DNA of 64,000 bases from Pseudorasbora parva. Taxonomy: Eukaryota > Chordata > Actinopteri > Cypriniformes > Gobionidae. Made by a program: the position numbers and the translations under genes. Each line of letters starts with the position of its first letter. Positions within the stretch are counted from its first letter, which is position 1. Below are positions 22,501 to 33,239 of this stretch, piece by piece. The notes under the pieces are model-generated. The model ran no database searches and was not told the origin of the DNA. It saw only the letters and a list, made by a program, of their open reading frames with translations. The DNA lies in NCBI RefSeq assembly GCF_024679245.1, contig NC_090174.1:43408188-43472187 (forward strand), written 5' to 3'.

Positions 22501-25500
22501 CTAGCTTGCTGCAATGGCTAGCTGTGATAACAGATGGGCTTATCTGGACCAACCCCTTAGATATGAACCCTACCCAAGTCGAATCAATTAGGCTGTGCCA
22601 AAATATAGCACTGGAGTTCACGGGTGCCATCCGCTCTTCTTGTAAATGCCAAGTGTGTATGTGCGTGCGTCAACCCCACCTGATGTCTCAACACTGACTC
22701 ACCTGGCTGAGCAGTCAGATAGGTGCGGCTGTCCAACACTAACACATTATAAACAAACTCATAAAGATACTCTGCTGGGGTTCAGCCAGGCATGCCGCCT
22801 GTAGCGGTGGCTGGGACTGAACTTGTGCACTTACAAAAACATGAACATTACACTTGATTGGGAAATCTTTGGGAACTGGGGTTGCGAAATTTATCGGTAT
22901 TTGGAATTGGATTTGGCCAGACTATACTTCATTTTCCGCATCTGGAAGCACCTAGCGCAGTCATGTGCGCACGGCTTTCAAAGTACACTCGACCGCGGAC
23001 AAGCATGGCTGGTTGAATTTGACTTCGACACATGCACAGTTCAATTGTTGTGATTCTTCAGTCTTTCTTGCACTTGTGCTGCTGCACATTGTCCGTGTGG
23101 TCTCAAAAACTGCGCTGCACACGGACAGTTTGTGTGCATTTCAGCTAACCTCCCTGATGATGAAAATTACTTCACGCGGATACAGTCGGCCAAAGTATAC
23201 CTTGGGCTTTAGATCATTTAGCACAACATTAAAATGATAGTAAAAGATTATGGCAAAAGTTTAATTCTTAAAGGAATAGTTCACCCAAAAATGAAAATGT
23301 GATGTTTCTCTGCTTACCACCAGGGCAACCAAGATGTAGGTGTGTTTGTTTCTTCAGTAGAACAGAAATTAAGATTTTTCACTCCAAACTTCTATGAGAG
23401 TCACTATGATAGTAAAAAAAAAAAAAACAAACACAGACATACTAAACTCTGTGGCTTGTGGCGACACACTGATGTCTTAAGACACGACATGATTGGTTTC
23501 TGCGAGAAACCGATCAGTACGTGTTACTTTTTACCTCATAGCAGACAAATCTCATCTAGTATTCCCAATGCCATTACTTCCGTCAAAGAAGGTCAAAAAC
23601 ATGGCGCGATCATAAGCCCCTTTCACACTGCGATTCCAGCAAATACACGGATAATACGACCCAGCATTTGTTCCCGGGCCGCTAGATTTGGTCGATTCAC
23701 ACTGCCAGCGAAATACCGTAATATGTGCGCTTTCACACACAACCCGTAAGGGTGCCGGATCGAGTTGACACGTGACATCCGGATGTGACGTATAATGGCG
23801 AGCGATCTCAGCTTCAGCGCGGATAGTAAGGAGCTCCGTGGTCTCGACTTGTGTCCAGTTTGCGCACATTTCTGCTTGTTTAATTTTAGTTTCTTTTGTA
23901 TACGAACACTCTCTGCGTTTAAAACACCGACGAGCTCTTCTGGCACTGCAGGGTTGTATTACTGAAAAAACAAGCTCTAGGAGTCGCAGGATAACTACGT
24001 ACACGTTGCGGCATTAGTTTTGGCTTTTGTTCACACAGCGTTCGTCTCGGGTCGAACCCCGCAATGTTACTAGGTAATCAATTCCGGGGCGTGGTTGCTT
24101 TCACACAGAAGGCGACCCAGCAATGTTCCGGGAATATTGCGGGTCCGACGTGCAGTGTGAAAGGGGCTATAGAGAGATATATAGATCCTCATTAGTGCCT
24201 GCGCAGATGGCACTGATCGGTCAAATGAGGCATCTATGTAAATATATATCTACATATCACCGGGTTAAATATGGATTCGTATGTCTGTTTTTTTTAACTC
24301 TCATAATGAATCTCATAGAAAACATCCCATTGACATGCATTATACGAGCAACAGATGGAGTTAAAAATCTTCATTTGTGGTCTACTGAAGAAACAAACAC
24401 ACCTACATCTTGGATGCCCTGGGGGCAAGCAGATACACATCAAATGTTTTACTTTTTGGGTAACCTATCCTTTTAAGAGCACTATGCTTTCAAGCATGAA
24501 ATAAAAATTCAACCTCTATTTTGCACATGCAAAGTAAATACATCCATGTATACCATTTCCCATTTATTTTTCTCTATGCCAGACTTCTCCCATTATTTAA
24601 TCAATTTAAGCCCAGCCCCTCCACAATAGACTGCAAGCTCACATTCATTGGAGAGTGCAAAAGGCAGATTTCCAAATCCAGTAAACAACCGATGGATAGA
24701 ACCTAGTTCTTGTCTGATAACTTTTTCTTGTTTGACAATCAGTTACACTTAAAATGTACCTCACTACTTCCATTTCATTGTGGCTTTATGCACATGTAAC
24801 ATGTTTGTGTATAAAGTATACTTTAAGATATAAAAAAAAAACAATTATTGCTTTTTCCATTGGCCAGAATTTCAGTATATATACATATATATATATATAC
24901 ACACCCCCTATAAATTATTTACTGGATCAAGGGGGCAAAAATTTGAATATAATAAAAGCCAAGTTGGAATATTTTAGTGTAATGTCAACTGTATAACTGA
25001 CCCTTGTGACAACTGATTTTCTATACTATACAATAAATGTTTAGTTTCATGAATTTCATCTCACATGATAGAAGTCAAATTTAATGTCCATTTATTACAG
25101 TCAGTCTGACATAAACCCAGAAACATTGATCAGGACTCAAACACGAACTCAGTAAACGGATATGGTACACAAATCAAAACTGTGAACTTGTTACCTGATG
25201 GAAGAGCTGCTTTTTGTGACTGGAAATTGTATATCACTAGCCACTCAACAAAGGGACGAGAAAAAAAAGGATTTGTTGCACGCCTCGCCGAGTAAATCAG
25301 CATGGTCTGATAAGCACTCTCATCTATTGAGATCAGATGGAGGATTTCCAAGGCAAATGTTTTCAACAGAGGCATCTAAAAAGGCAGGTGCTCTTTATGC
25401 TAGCTGTTTGGAGAATTATATTTTGAGTGAGGTTTAATAAAATCTGAAAATAAAAACAAACGTGTGCCTGTACAATCACTACGCTGCAGTAAAACATTGA

Positions 25501-28500
25501 ATTCCTTTCACAAATGCTCTTTTTTCTTTTTAAAAGGCTCAATCCATTAAAATGTCTGTAGAATGTCACTGTCATTATATTTCATAAGTTCGCTATAAAA
25601 GCACACTTTGCAATCTGGATTCTTAAGATACTCTACTTGAGCACATTTTTAATAACAATAAAAAAAACGGCAATGCTGGCCATCTCTCACAAAATGAGAT
25701 CTAAAGGCCAGTTATCTTCCAGAAATGGTGAGGTAAGAACTGCATACAAAGGTGACCTACCAAGCTTTTGCTTGAAAAGGATGAAAAATATGTTTCTATG
25801 AATAAAGAAAAAGAAAATCCCAACAGGGGCCACAGGTTTATAGGAATAGGAGAAGATTTGGATGGGCCGGCCTACTTACTCCTTACTCCTCTCTCAAAAC
25901 ACCTTACACAACCATATACATAAACACACAAACGATCACAAGGGAAAACAGTAAAGTTAAAATCTTCGGAGTGGCAGTCAGACTGTTTTATCTGCACTTT
26001 GATCATAATCAAGTCCCTGGGTGGGATGGCCTGATGCATCTTCAGAAGCTGATATGGCAACGCGTGGGAACATTAAATGTGACCAGAAGATCAGGGTGGG
26101 ACTGCTTCATGTGGTAGGACCTAATCCTCAGGGATTTGACTTGTCAAACAGCGCGGACTGTGTTCAAGAGCATCAGCTGTGCTTTCTGACACCACATCCA
26201 CGCATGCATGCACACATATACAGACACAGCACACGGCCGTTATACACACATAACCAAAAAAAAAAAATGTGGTCACGAACAGAAAGCCACCTTGTATGTT
26301 TTTCTCCCTCTTGCATGAATAACGCAACTGATACATCTTGCGACATTGACGTACAAGCAATTAACAGAACTAAGTTCTCATGACCAGCAACCACAGATTA
26401 AACCCATACACGGAAAGACGGATAAGAATCTAGGGCACATGATACTATGACTACAGTGCATGTCTCAGAAAAAAATATTTCAGCCATCTGAGAGTTAATG
26501 TGATTCAGCTATCTATGACCATGAGGAAATGAAACTTTCCTTTGCTGGACTCTTCAAAAATCTAAATACAACCGCAGTTTGAACCAAAACAAGACTCTTG
26601 ACATTATGACCCCAAAGGATTTAAAAAAGGCACAGGACATGCAGATGGAGGATGGGATCTAAGGGGTAAAGGCAATATTAAATATATCTAATATTGAATA
26701 TATTAAATATATCCAATATACCCCCCTCCCCCTCACAAGGACAAAGACACAACAGATACCAAAGTGACCATACAAAACATCTCTGAGGCCTGGGCCAAAG
26801 TCCAAATCGAAACATTGGCTAGACCAGAAGCAGAGCAAATAATATAAATAGAATGGTTTCAGGTTCACTTGACACTAAAAGCATTCTTGTTCTTTTTTCA
26901 GCCCTTCGTCTTTTTAAAACAAGAACACAGGACAAATTTTCAATGGAGCAGAATGCAGAATATGTGTTTTTAAATGACATACTAATTTAACTTGCACTAA
27001 AAAAAACAATGTGAGATCTGGCAAAAGAGCTTTAAATGGGGGGGGGGGGGGTGCATTACCGTACTCATTTACCACAGCAATTGAGGACTTGAATAGTCAT
27101 TTGAGAGTAAAAGCCTTTCATAAATGTTACTTCCATAAAAATTACGGTTTAAATAAAATTCTTAGAATGTTCTACTCATCAAATAATCCTGAAAAAGACT
27201 ATAATGGTTTCCACAAAAAAATTAAGCAGAACAACTGCTTTCAACATTCATAATAATAAGAAATGTTTCTTAAGCACCAAATGAGCTTATAATAATATTT
27301 CGGAAAAATCAACTTTGCCATTGTAGGAATTTATTACAATTAATTTACAATACTAAAATACTATTTACAATACTGCAGGAAGAGCTAATTAACCAAAAAG
27401 TTTATTAAATCCAATACTTACTAAATTACATAGAGTTGTTACCTGTAGGCAAAAGAGCCCCTTCTCAACACGAACAACAACTCATCTAGAACTCTATGTC
27501 ATGTACCAAGACCCTTCAGGCTGGTAATTATAAAGCCTCTTATTAAGAAACCACAACTAGATCCAAATGAATTGTCAAATTACAGACCCATTTCGAATCT
27601 TCCATTTATGTCTAAAATACTAGAAAATGTGTCTGCTCAATTGCATTTCAATACTAGTTTTACTTGATCTTAGTGCTTCTCTTAGATCAACTATAAATTT
27701 ACACTGGTATTCAAGGACAGGCACTAAAGTGGATCAGATATCTGACCATTAACATTTAGTTTATTTCAACAGAGAATTATCCAAGTTAATTTCCGTAAAT
27801 TAGGGAGTGCCACAAGGGTCCGTTTTAGGCCATCTGCCATTTCCAATATACACGCTACCCCTTAATAATATTATTAGAAAACGTTGAATTAGTTTCCACC
27901 ATTATGTCCAGATAAAATCTCTAAAATAATCCAAGTTGACATATAAATATTCGATGACCAGTCATTTTCTATTAAATTAGGATAAGACTGAGGTATTGAT
28001 TCCTGGACCAAAAATCTGTACAAAGAATCTTTTAGGGTGCTTACACACTAGCACTTTTTGTGAGCACCAGGGTTCGATTGACGTCAGAGTTCGGTTCGTT
28101 TGGATGATGTGAACGCGGTCTTCCGAACTCGGGTGCGCACTCGCAAACCATACCAAAGTCCGCTTAAAAAGGTGGTCTGGGGTTGGTTTCATATGAAATC
28201 CGGTACGGTTTGTTTTTGATGTGAACGCGATCATACTAAAATCACGGAAGTTAACTGTTATTGATGACGTATGATTTGTTAAAAATGTGTGTTTCACTCA
28301 TTTATCTGACGAGCGTCACTGACATACTGCAAGCAGAGAGATGTAGATCTCATTTATGCTCGTCTTCAGCGTTTTTAGAGCATTTGCAGTTTATTCACAG
28401 CAATCAAACTCGGGTTCGGACCAGGCAATTGAACCAAGTGTAAAAGCATTCTTAGAATACAATTTGCATTTTGTAAGGATGTACTGTTACTTCATCTACA

Positions 28501-29538
28501 GTTAAACAAAAACAGCCTTTTCCACCTCAGAAACATTGCTAAGCTATGGAAAATGTTATCTGTTTCTGATGTTGAAAAGCATGTATTCATGACTCTAGAC
28601 TGGATTACTGTAATGCATTACTAGGTGGTTGTCCTGCATCCTCAAACAAGCTACAGATATTCCAAAATGCAGTTGCAAGAGTTCTTACCAGGTCAAGAAA
28701 ATATTATCATATAAACCCCAATTTTATCATCTCTACACTGATAAAAGAAATACTTCGTAATTGATACCCATTTATAAAGTATTGTTATAAGGCTCTAAAT
28801 GGCCGTGTTTAACAGATCTTCTATCACTAAAAACTCTGGACTTTTGGTAGTACCTAAGAGTAAAGGAGGTAGAGTGTTTTCATGTTGGCACTCTATTCAG
28901 GAAGTGTGGTAAGAGGCCAGTGTGACTTCAGACGGGGAAATGTAATGTAAGAGACAAAAACAAAAAGCAAACCTGGTAAACACTACTGATGGCAACAACA
29001 GAAGAAACAGTCTGTTTGTGAACAACCTCAAACGACTATCAGAATGAAGTGGCTTTCATGTGTACTCTCACCTTGTTCGTAGTGCATGCCAGGCAGCGTC
29101 CACGTCAGCATACAAATTCTTCTCTGAAGGCTTCCCTGAGCTTGCCCCGTAACCCGAGTAGTCATAAGAGAACACGTTACAGTTGATGCGGGAGCCCAAG
29201 CCGATGTAGAAGCTACTCATCTGACCCAAGTCTACAGCATTACCATGGGAAAACAACAATGTGTAGCGAGCGTTGGGAGAACATCGCACAAACATACAGG
29301 CGATTCGGTTCCCCCTAGATGTCCGGGTCATGAAACACTCAATGGCGTCCTTCTCCCGGGCAGAGTACTGCCAATCCGCACGCTCTGAAAGGTGGAGGGT
29401 CCAGCGGCTGCCGCTCTCGTCGCACATGAGGGTGTAAGTGGGCTCCGGAGGAAGGAAGGCCAGCTTGGAGGCTATTCTGCTCGGGCATGGTGGACAGCAG
29501 AAAAGGCAACACAGCTCACTCAATGACAGATGATTCAT
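13357..29538 (-). CDS. abhd17b: Alpha/beta hydrolase ABHD17B, protein depalmitoylase
   Basis: Three coding exons (29072-29538, 15989-16168, 13357-13576) join to exactly 289 codons with stop, giving 288 residues, the family length. The N-terminus [20 protein letters not shown] holds the Cys cluster (10, 11, 14, 15, 18) that is palmitoylated in ABHD17 proteins and tethers them to membranes. The serine hydrolase core shows the nucleophile elbow GQSIG with Ser170, the acid in HGTEDE (Asp235) and the base in GAGHND (His264). ABHD17 enzymes remove palmitate from proteins such as N-Ras and PSD-95. Very high conservation makes the B-type call firm, and synteny supports it. A 12.9-kb intron and a 2.4-kb intron separate the coding exons. 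Confidence 0.96.
13577..15988 (-). other. abhd17b intron between coding exons 2 and 3
   Basis: It contains a perfect 60-base palindromic hairpin (13799-13864). From about 14670 to 15540 there is CpG-bearing sequence that looks like an old DNA transposon (GCTGCGTCCTCCGGAAG near the left side, CACCTTTAA at the right), with ends not resolved. No gene seen. Confidence 0.45.
13799..13864. repeat. Perfect inverted repeat, 30-base arms, 6-base loop
   Basis: The arms AAACACATTCTTTACAAAAA... (13799-13828) and their exact reverse complement (13835-13864) flank the loop ATAAAG. All 30 positions pair. It may be a very short foldback transposon remnant. Confidence 0.95.
15989..16168 (-). CDS. abhd17b: abhd17b second coding exon (nucleophile elbow)
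   Basis: This 180-base exon starts after acceptor GTTCTAG and ends CCCCAA|GTGAGT. It completes Arg156, then reads [20 protein letters not shown] with catalytic Ser170, and ends two bases into Asn216. Confidence 0.96.
16776..17355. mobile_element. MITE of the GTTCACCCAAAAATGAAAA family
   Basis: Terminal inverted repeats are long and clear: TTAAAGGGTTAGTTCACCCA at the left and TGGGTGAACTAACCCTTTAA at the right, with further pairing through ATGAAAAATATATATCATTA. It is about 580 bases and carries no protein. Confidence 0.85.
19262..19775. mobile_element. Non-autonomous DNA transposon (TTAGCCTG ends)
   Basis: It starts TTAGCCTAGAAATCTAGACG and ends GCTTGTCAGGCTAG, which reads CTAGCCTGACAAGC on the other strand. 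The inside is GC-richer than the flanks and contains GCAGAGTTGCGC and CCTTCGTTGCTCTGGTTGGCTG. The latter is similar to a word near 1618-1643, so it may be related to the element at 1022-1761. Confidence 0.55.
20008..20660. mobile_element. Foldback transposon with arms of about 290 bases
   Basis: The left half (20008-20330) and right half (20350-20660) are imperfect reverse complements over almost their full length. Paired words include CAAATGCATTTTTGTCTC with GAGACAAAAATGCATTTG, GGATTTCCTAGG with CCTAGGAAATCC, and ACTATATTATG with CATAATATAGT. It abuts the next element at a shared TTTAA. Confidence 0.85.
20658..21326. mobile_element. TTAAAGGTGGG-type DNA transposon, second copy
   Basis: Ends TTAAAGGTGGGATAAGTG and CACTTATCCCACCTTTAA form a precise 18-base inverted repeat. 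It is a 669-base relative of the element at 4714-7123, lacking the tandem expansion and the hAT insertion. Confidence 0.85.
22311..22483. mobile_element. Tc1/mariner-type MITE, 173 bp
   Basis: Terminal inverted repeats of about 44 bases: TACTGTGCTTCCAGAGAGTA... at the left, and from the right end TACAGTGCATCCGGAAAGTA... Both continue through CACTTTTTCCAC. The element begins TA and ends TA, consistent with the TA target of Tc1/mariner elements. The family assignment comes from the TA target and the recognisable GGAAAGTATTC word. Confidence 0.75.
23268..24476. mobile_element. GTTCACCCAAAAATG-family element split by a Harbinger-like insertion
   Basis: Left end TTAAAGGAATAGTTCACCC and right end GGGTAACCTATCCTTTTAA are inverted repeats. 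Paired inner words include CAAGATGTAGGTGTGTTTGT and ACAAACACACCTACATCTTG. The element at 23615-24168 is inserted in it. Confidence 0.8.
23615..24168. mobile_element. Non-autonomous DNA transposon, 3-base target duplication
   Basis: The ends AGCCCCTTTCACACTGC and GCAGTGTGAAAGGGGCT are an exact 17-base inverted repeat, flanked on both sides by ATA. A 3-base duplication is typical of PIF/Harbinger elements, though their usual target is TWA. Open frames on both strands (150 and 107 codons) overlap and resemble no transposase, so I treat them as chance. Confidence 0.75.
27515..28960 (+). pseudogene. L2-type LINE reverse-transcriptase relic, interrupted
   Basis: Around 27530 the plus strand reads [20 protein letters not shown] and then [14 protein letters not shown], a typical start of an L2/CR1 reverse transcriptase. 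After the MITE at 28033-28454 the element resumes with [19 protein letters not shown] and words like [14 protein letters not shown], the C-terminal portion. Stops, frameshifts and deletions (the catalytic YxDD block is not found) show it is dead. The 5' limit is uncertain. Confidence 0.75.
28033..28454. mobile_element. MITE nested in the L2 relic
   Basis: The left end TAGGGTGCTTACACACTAG and the reverse of the right end, TAAGAATGCTTTTACACTTG, form imperfect inverted repeats. Inside are the words GGTTCGATTG and ATGATGTGAACGCGGTC. Removing it would rejoin the flanking LINE sequence. Confidence 0.7.
29072..29538 (-). CDS. abhd17b: abhd17b first coding exon
   Basis: It encodes residues 1-155 and two bases of Arg156. 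Acceptor TCTCAAG at 29545 precedes six leader bases (TGAAGG) and the ATG at 29538. Donor ACAAG|GTGAG. It contains the Cys cluster, [14 protein letters not shown] (oxyanion side) and [19 protein letters not shown]. Confidence 0.96.
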
Positions 29539-30201
29539 CCTTCACTTGAGAAGAACAAAAGCAGATTAGAAAATAAGAAAGAACAATAAGTGTCTTAAAA
29601 GAATAGTTCACTAAAACAAATATTCTGTCAACCCCATTTTAGTCATTTCTTCTAAGCCATACAGAAGATGATATTTGAACAAAATCTTCTAAACCTCTTT
29701 TTTGTTGATAAAATGAAAGTAAAATGGGTCCAATGCGGTTTTGAACCCGACTGACTATTATGGACAATCATTTTTCTTAATATCTTCTTTGGTGTTCCAC
29801 AGAATAATGAATGTCATATAGCTTTGAAACTAAAAAAAGGTTAAATACAAAATTTTTTTTTTTTTTTTGGGGGGGGGGGGTAACATCAATAGCATAATCT
29901 GCATAGCAAGATGAGACACTACCATTTAAAAAAAAATTACACACCTTTTTCATCTTTCATCATGCAGAATCACCATATACACAATGTAATGTGTAAATGT
30001 ACGTGTATTTATATACATACACATATATACACACACAAACACACGTATTTAAGAAAAAAACATGTATGCGTTTAAATATACATAATAATTATACACAGTA
30101 CACAGACACACACACATTACACAAACTTTCATTTTGGATGAGATTAATCTTTTGACAGACCTACAATGTAGTTTACTTAAGATGAGTAAATATATGCAGA
30201 C

Positions 30202-30681
30202 TAGGGGTGGAACAGTCTCATTTTACGATTCAATACATATCACAATACTGAACTCAAGATACAATATAATAGCGATACTTCAAGACATGTGGTAAAGGAT
30301 AACAAAAAATGTATTAAATATTGATTAAAATGCAAATGTATGTATTACATTGGGGGTGGAATTTAATTGGCTTGAACAATAGGACAATTCTGACACCAAA
30401 ATAAAAATTTTCATGATTATGAAAATACAGAATTATTTTAGATGAATATGCTTGTACTTTGTTACAAACTAGATATATTTAAAATAACTTTTTACTGGTA
30501 ACATAGGTAATTTGGCATTATCAAGACCCACAAATATTCCTCCATTGCATTATTACATTATATAGTACTGACACAAACTGTAAACTTGATTTTTTTTCTC
30601 ATTTCATTTTGGGTGAACTATACACATTGTTGCATTTTTGTATTTAAATATATTGTGACAAGAAATATTGTTACACCCCTA
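30202..30681. mobile_element. Short hAT-like element
   Basis: Ends TAGGGGTGGAACAGT and ATTGTTACACCCCTA are inverted repeats with two mismatches. The flanks ATGCAGAC and AACCAGAC could be a decayed 8-base target duplication. At 480 bases it has no coding capacity. Confidence 0.65.
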
Positions 30682-31508
30682 AACCAGACCATGTTTAAAT
30701 CACAACTGAACTACACAGTAACGTGATCCAATAATTATTAATTCCTATTATTTATTCTAACTATCTTAAAAGTCCACTCTGTTAGGAAAAAAATAAAAGT
30801 AAACAGTATCTGGGGTAAAACCAACCAGATTTCATTAACAAAATTGTTCAATATTCACCCCAGTTCTGCAGATATTAGCACTAAGATAGAAAATTTGATG
30901 TCATTAATAATGACTCTCAGACTTCACCCTGAGGTTAGCTTTGACGTGTGTGCCATCATCGATTAGATCACTTCATCTATAGCTCATGACAGCTGAAAAA
31001 CACCCTCATGTTTTGGTTTCTAGGCTAGGATTTCTTTGGAATATTCAATGTTTCAAAAATCTGGGAAACATATCATCAGAAACCCACATAAATGCTTCAT
31101 AACATTCCAAAAATGTCTAGAATTTCCTTGAAAGTACTTAACCACCTTATTGTGAACTGCAAGTAGGTGACCAAAGTAATTCTGTACCAAAGAACCATTT
31201 AACTAAACATTAGACATGGCAAACTGGCAAAACATTAGACATTTAACTGGCAAAATATTAGAATTTGGTAGCAGAGTAGGGGGGAAACAAAGCGAATCAG
31301 ACCCAGATCTGACTCATGATAATCAAATACCCAGCCTCAGTTTCATTAAGCAGGAAACCATCTTGTTTGGGGCATTTGGACTTCATCACATTAAAGAGAA
31401 AGCAAAAGCTAGTTGTCAATATTACAGATCACATATCATTTTATTAATTATCAAAGGTCAGAATGGGGAGGGGAGGGGTATATACAAGAACCTGTTTTTA
31501 TAGCAGTT

Positions 31509-31535
31509 TACACACACACACACACACACACACAC
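31509..31535 (+). repeat. AC dinucleotide microsatellite
   Basis: About 13 uninterrupted CA units lie in abhd17b intron 1. Confidence 0.9.
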
Positions 31536-31754
31536 TACACTTTATCTGTTTAAGACTTAAGTATTATCTCAATACCATAGATATTACAAGATTATATTAA
31601 GAAGGTATCAGTGACAATGACACTGGCCTCAATTGAATCAAGTGTTTGCTAACTGAAACAAGCTTATTTACGTTAGCCTATTAATATTATTTACCGAGTG
31701 TAACAGCTTAATTGAAAATACTAAAACGAGCTATTAGCTCGGTCAGCTAATTAC

Positions 31755-32000
31755 CTGTGTCAGAAGGTCTAGAAGTGGGAAACGTTGGTGAGGACAGAAA
31801 CGAGTTGATTTGGTGAAGTCACCGTATCAGAGGAGTCAGATATGAGGTTCCCTTTAATAGATCACTTCGTCCACTTAGCCAGATCAAGAGTCCATCAAAA
31901 CCTGCCTCTGGTCCGTCCGAACTTGTCAACATGTGTTCACCGTTTAACAATCAAACGAAAGCAAAGGCTCGATGTATTAACACAGGCGTGAGGTTAAAAA
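31755..32000 (-). other. abhd17b: Probable abhd17b 5' UTR exon
   Basis: A strong minus-strand donor (CTGACACAG|GTAATT) at 31755 ends an exon with no coding frame, upstream of the coding exon at 29538. The exon's 5' limit is not visible. It most likely starts within the next few hundred bases. Confidence 0.6.
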
Positions 32001-32497
32001 CTGGACCAAGATTTTTAATCTAATTCGTCCGGTGCGGGTAATCTCATCTCTCACCAACGCGTGCCAAAACGCTGGCTTTCTTCTGATTTTCTTGCGGAAT
32101 GCCGGATATCAACGTCAGCGTTGAACGCTCTATTAGCCAATCAGATTAATGGATAGATATGCTCGACCAATCACACGCGCCCTCTCTCATACGGATGGTG
32201 TCAAAAACACACTAATGTTGATTAATGATTTTAACAATGTTGAATGCATAGCTCTAGATAATTATTCATTTGTTGAGAATTAAATATTAGAGGAAAAAAA
32301 TAACGTTCGCTGTGCTTTGTGAAGTCAGCAATCTTTCGTTTCGGTTTGAAGTTGAATAGCAAACCAGTTGCTATTTACTTCCGCTATTTTCGCATTGCGT
32401 CAATAGTCACTCTAAAACGTGGGAAGCCACGCGGTGTCTTATTTAGACGTTTTAAACGGTCACCGTTAATATATATTACATATGTTTTAGCATTAAA
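32001..32497. promoter_or_regulatory. Bidirectional promoter of abhd17b and c9orf85
   Basis: Fewer than 750 bases separate the abhd17b leader exon (minus) from the c9orf85 ATG (plus). The interval has at least two CCAAT-type boxes (AGCCAATCAG near 32134 and GACCAATCAC near 32165), CpG-containing words (CGTCAGCGTTGAACGC) and no TATA box. This is the usual make-up of a housekeeping divergent promoter. Confidence 0.7.
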
Positions 32498-32599
32498 ATG
32501 AGCTCTCAAAAGGGAAATATTTCTCGTTCGCGAGGCCAAAAACACCAGAATGCAATTGGCTTCAAAAATGACAAGTACGGTGCAACCGCACAAGTTAAG
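32498..32599 (+). CDS. c9orf85: c9orf85 exon 1
   Basis: It starts at ATG in TTAAAATGAGC and encodes 34 residues ending GATAQVK. Donor GTTAAG|GTAAGC, phase 0. Confidence 0.92.
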
Positions 32600-33189
32600 G
32601 TAAGCGCGTGCTAAAATACACAGCGTAGTCTTATTTAACGTTTATATTTCCAGATTTGTTGCTATTGCGCTGTTTAAAATATTGATGCGTGTTGTTTGTT
32701 TGGAATTGTATGCATTCTTCCCTTCTTTTTTTCAGAAAGCCAAAACAAAGGTTCATGATGGTCTTTGCCAGCACTGCAAAGGTGTGCTGGAGTGGAAAGT
32801 CAAATACAACAAATACAAGCCCCTTACACAGCTACGAAAATGGTGAGATGAGCGAGGATTTACTACAAAGTAACGGATCGCAGGCAAATACACTCTTCCA
32901 CAGTTAACCTCTTCTGAAAATGTGTCTGTCTGGGTTTTGTTTTTTAGTGTGAAGTGTCTTCAGAAAACAGTGAAGGATGCCTATCATATCATTTGTAAGC
33001 CATGTGCACTAAAGTTGGAACTTTGTGCCAAATGTGGGAAGAAGGAAGAGATTGTTATTCCGTAAGTAGATTCAGGCCTCTTTTTAAAACATCAAACTCA
33101 TCAGACTGATTGTGTACAGATATGTGCAAATTGGGTATAGTGTACTACTTTAGTATAAATCTATATTTACATAATGTACAGCATCACAC

Positions 33190-33239
<50 letters not shown>

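Larger units (their letters stand above)
16169..29071 (-). other. abhd17b 12.9-kb intron
   Basis: This intron holds at least eight transposon remnants, listed separately, and a partial L2 LINE. The stretches 17400-19250, 21330-22300, 22500-23260 and 24480-27400 show no recognisable repeat ends, RNA gene or coding exon apart from simple-sequence runs. Short open frames there resemble no known protein. Confidence 0.5.
29545..31754 (-). other. abhd17b intron 1
   Basis: It contains a T-run followed by a G-run at about 29853-29881, a CA-rich stretch near 30010-30120, a hAT-like element (30202-30681) and an AC dinucleotide run at 31509-31535. The 95-codon frame at 31216-31503 resembles no known protein. 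Confidence 0.5.

Noticed and set aside
23552..24004. Minus-strand frames of 150 and 107 codons
   Set aside because: They lie across a non-autonomous transposon, overlap each other in different frames and show no transposase or other domain.
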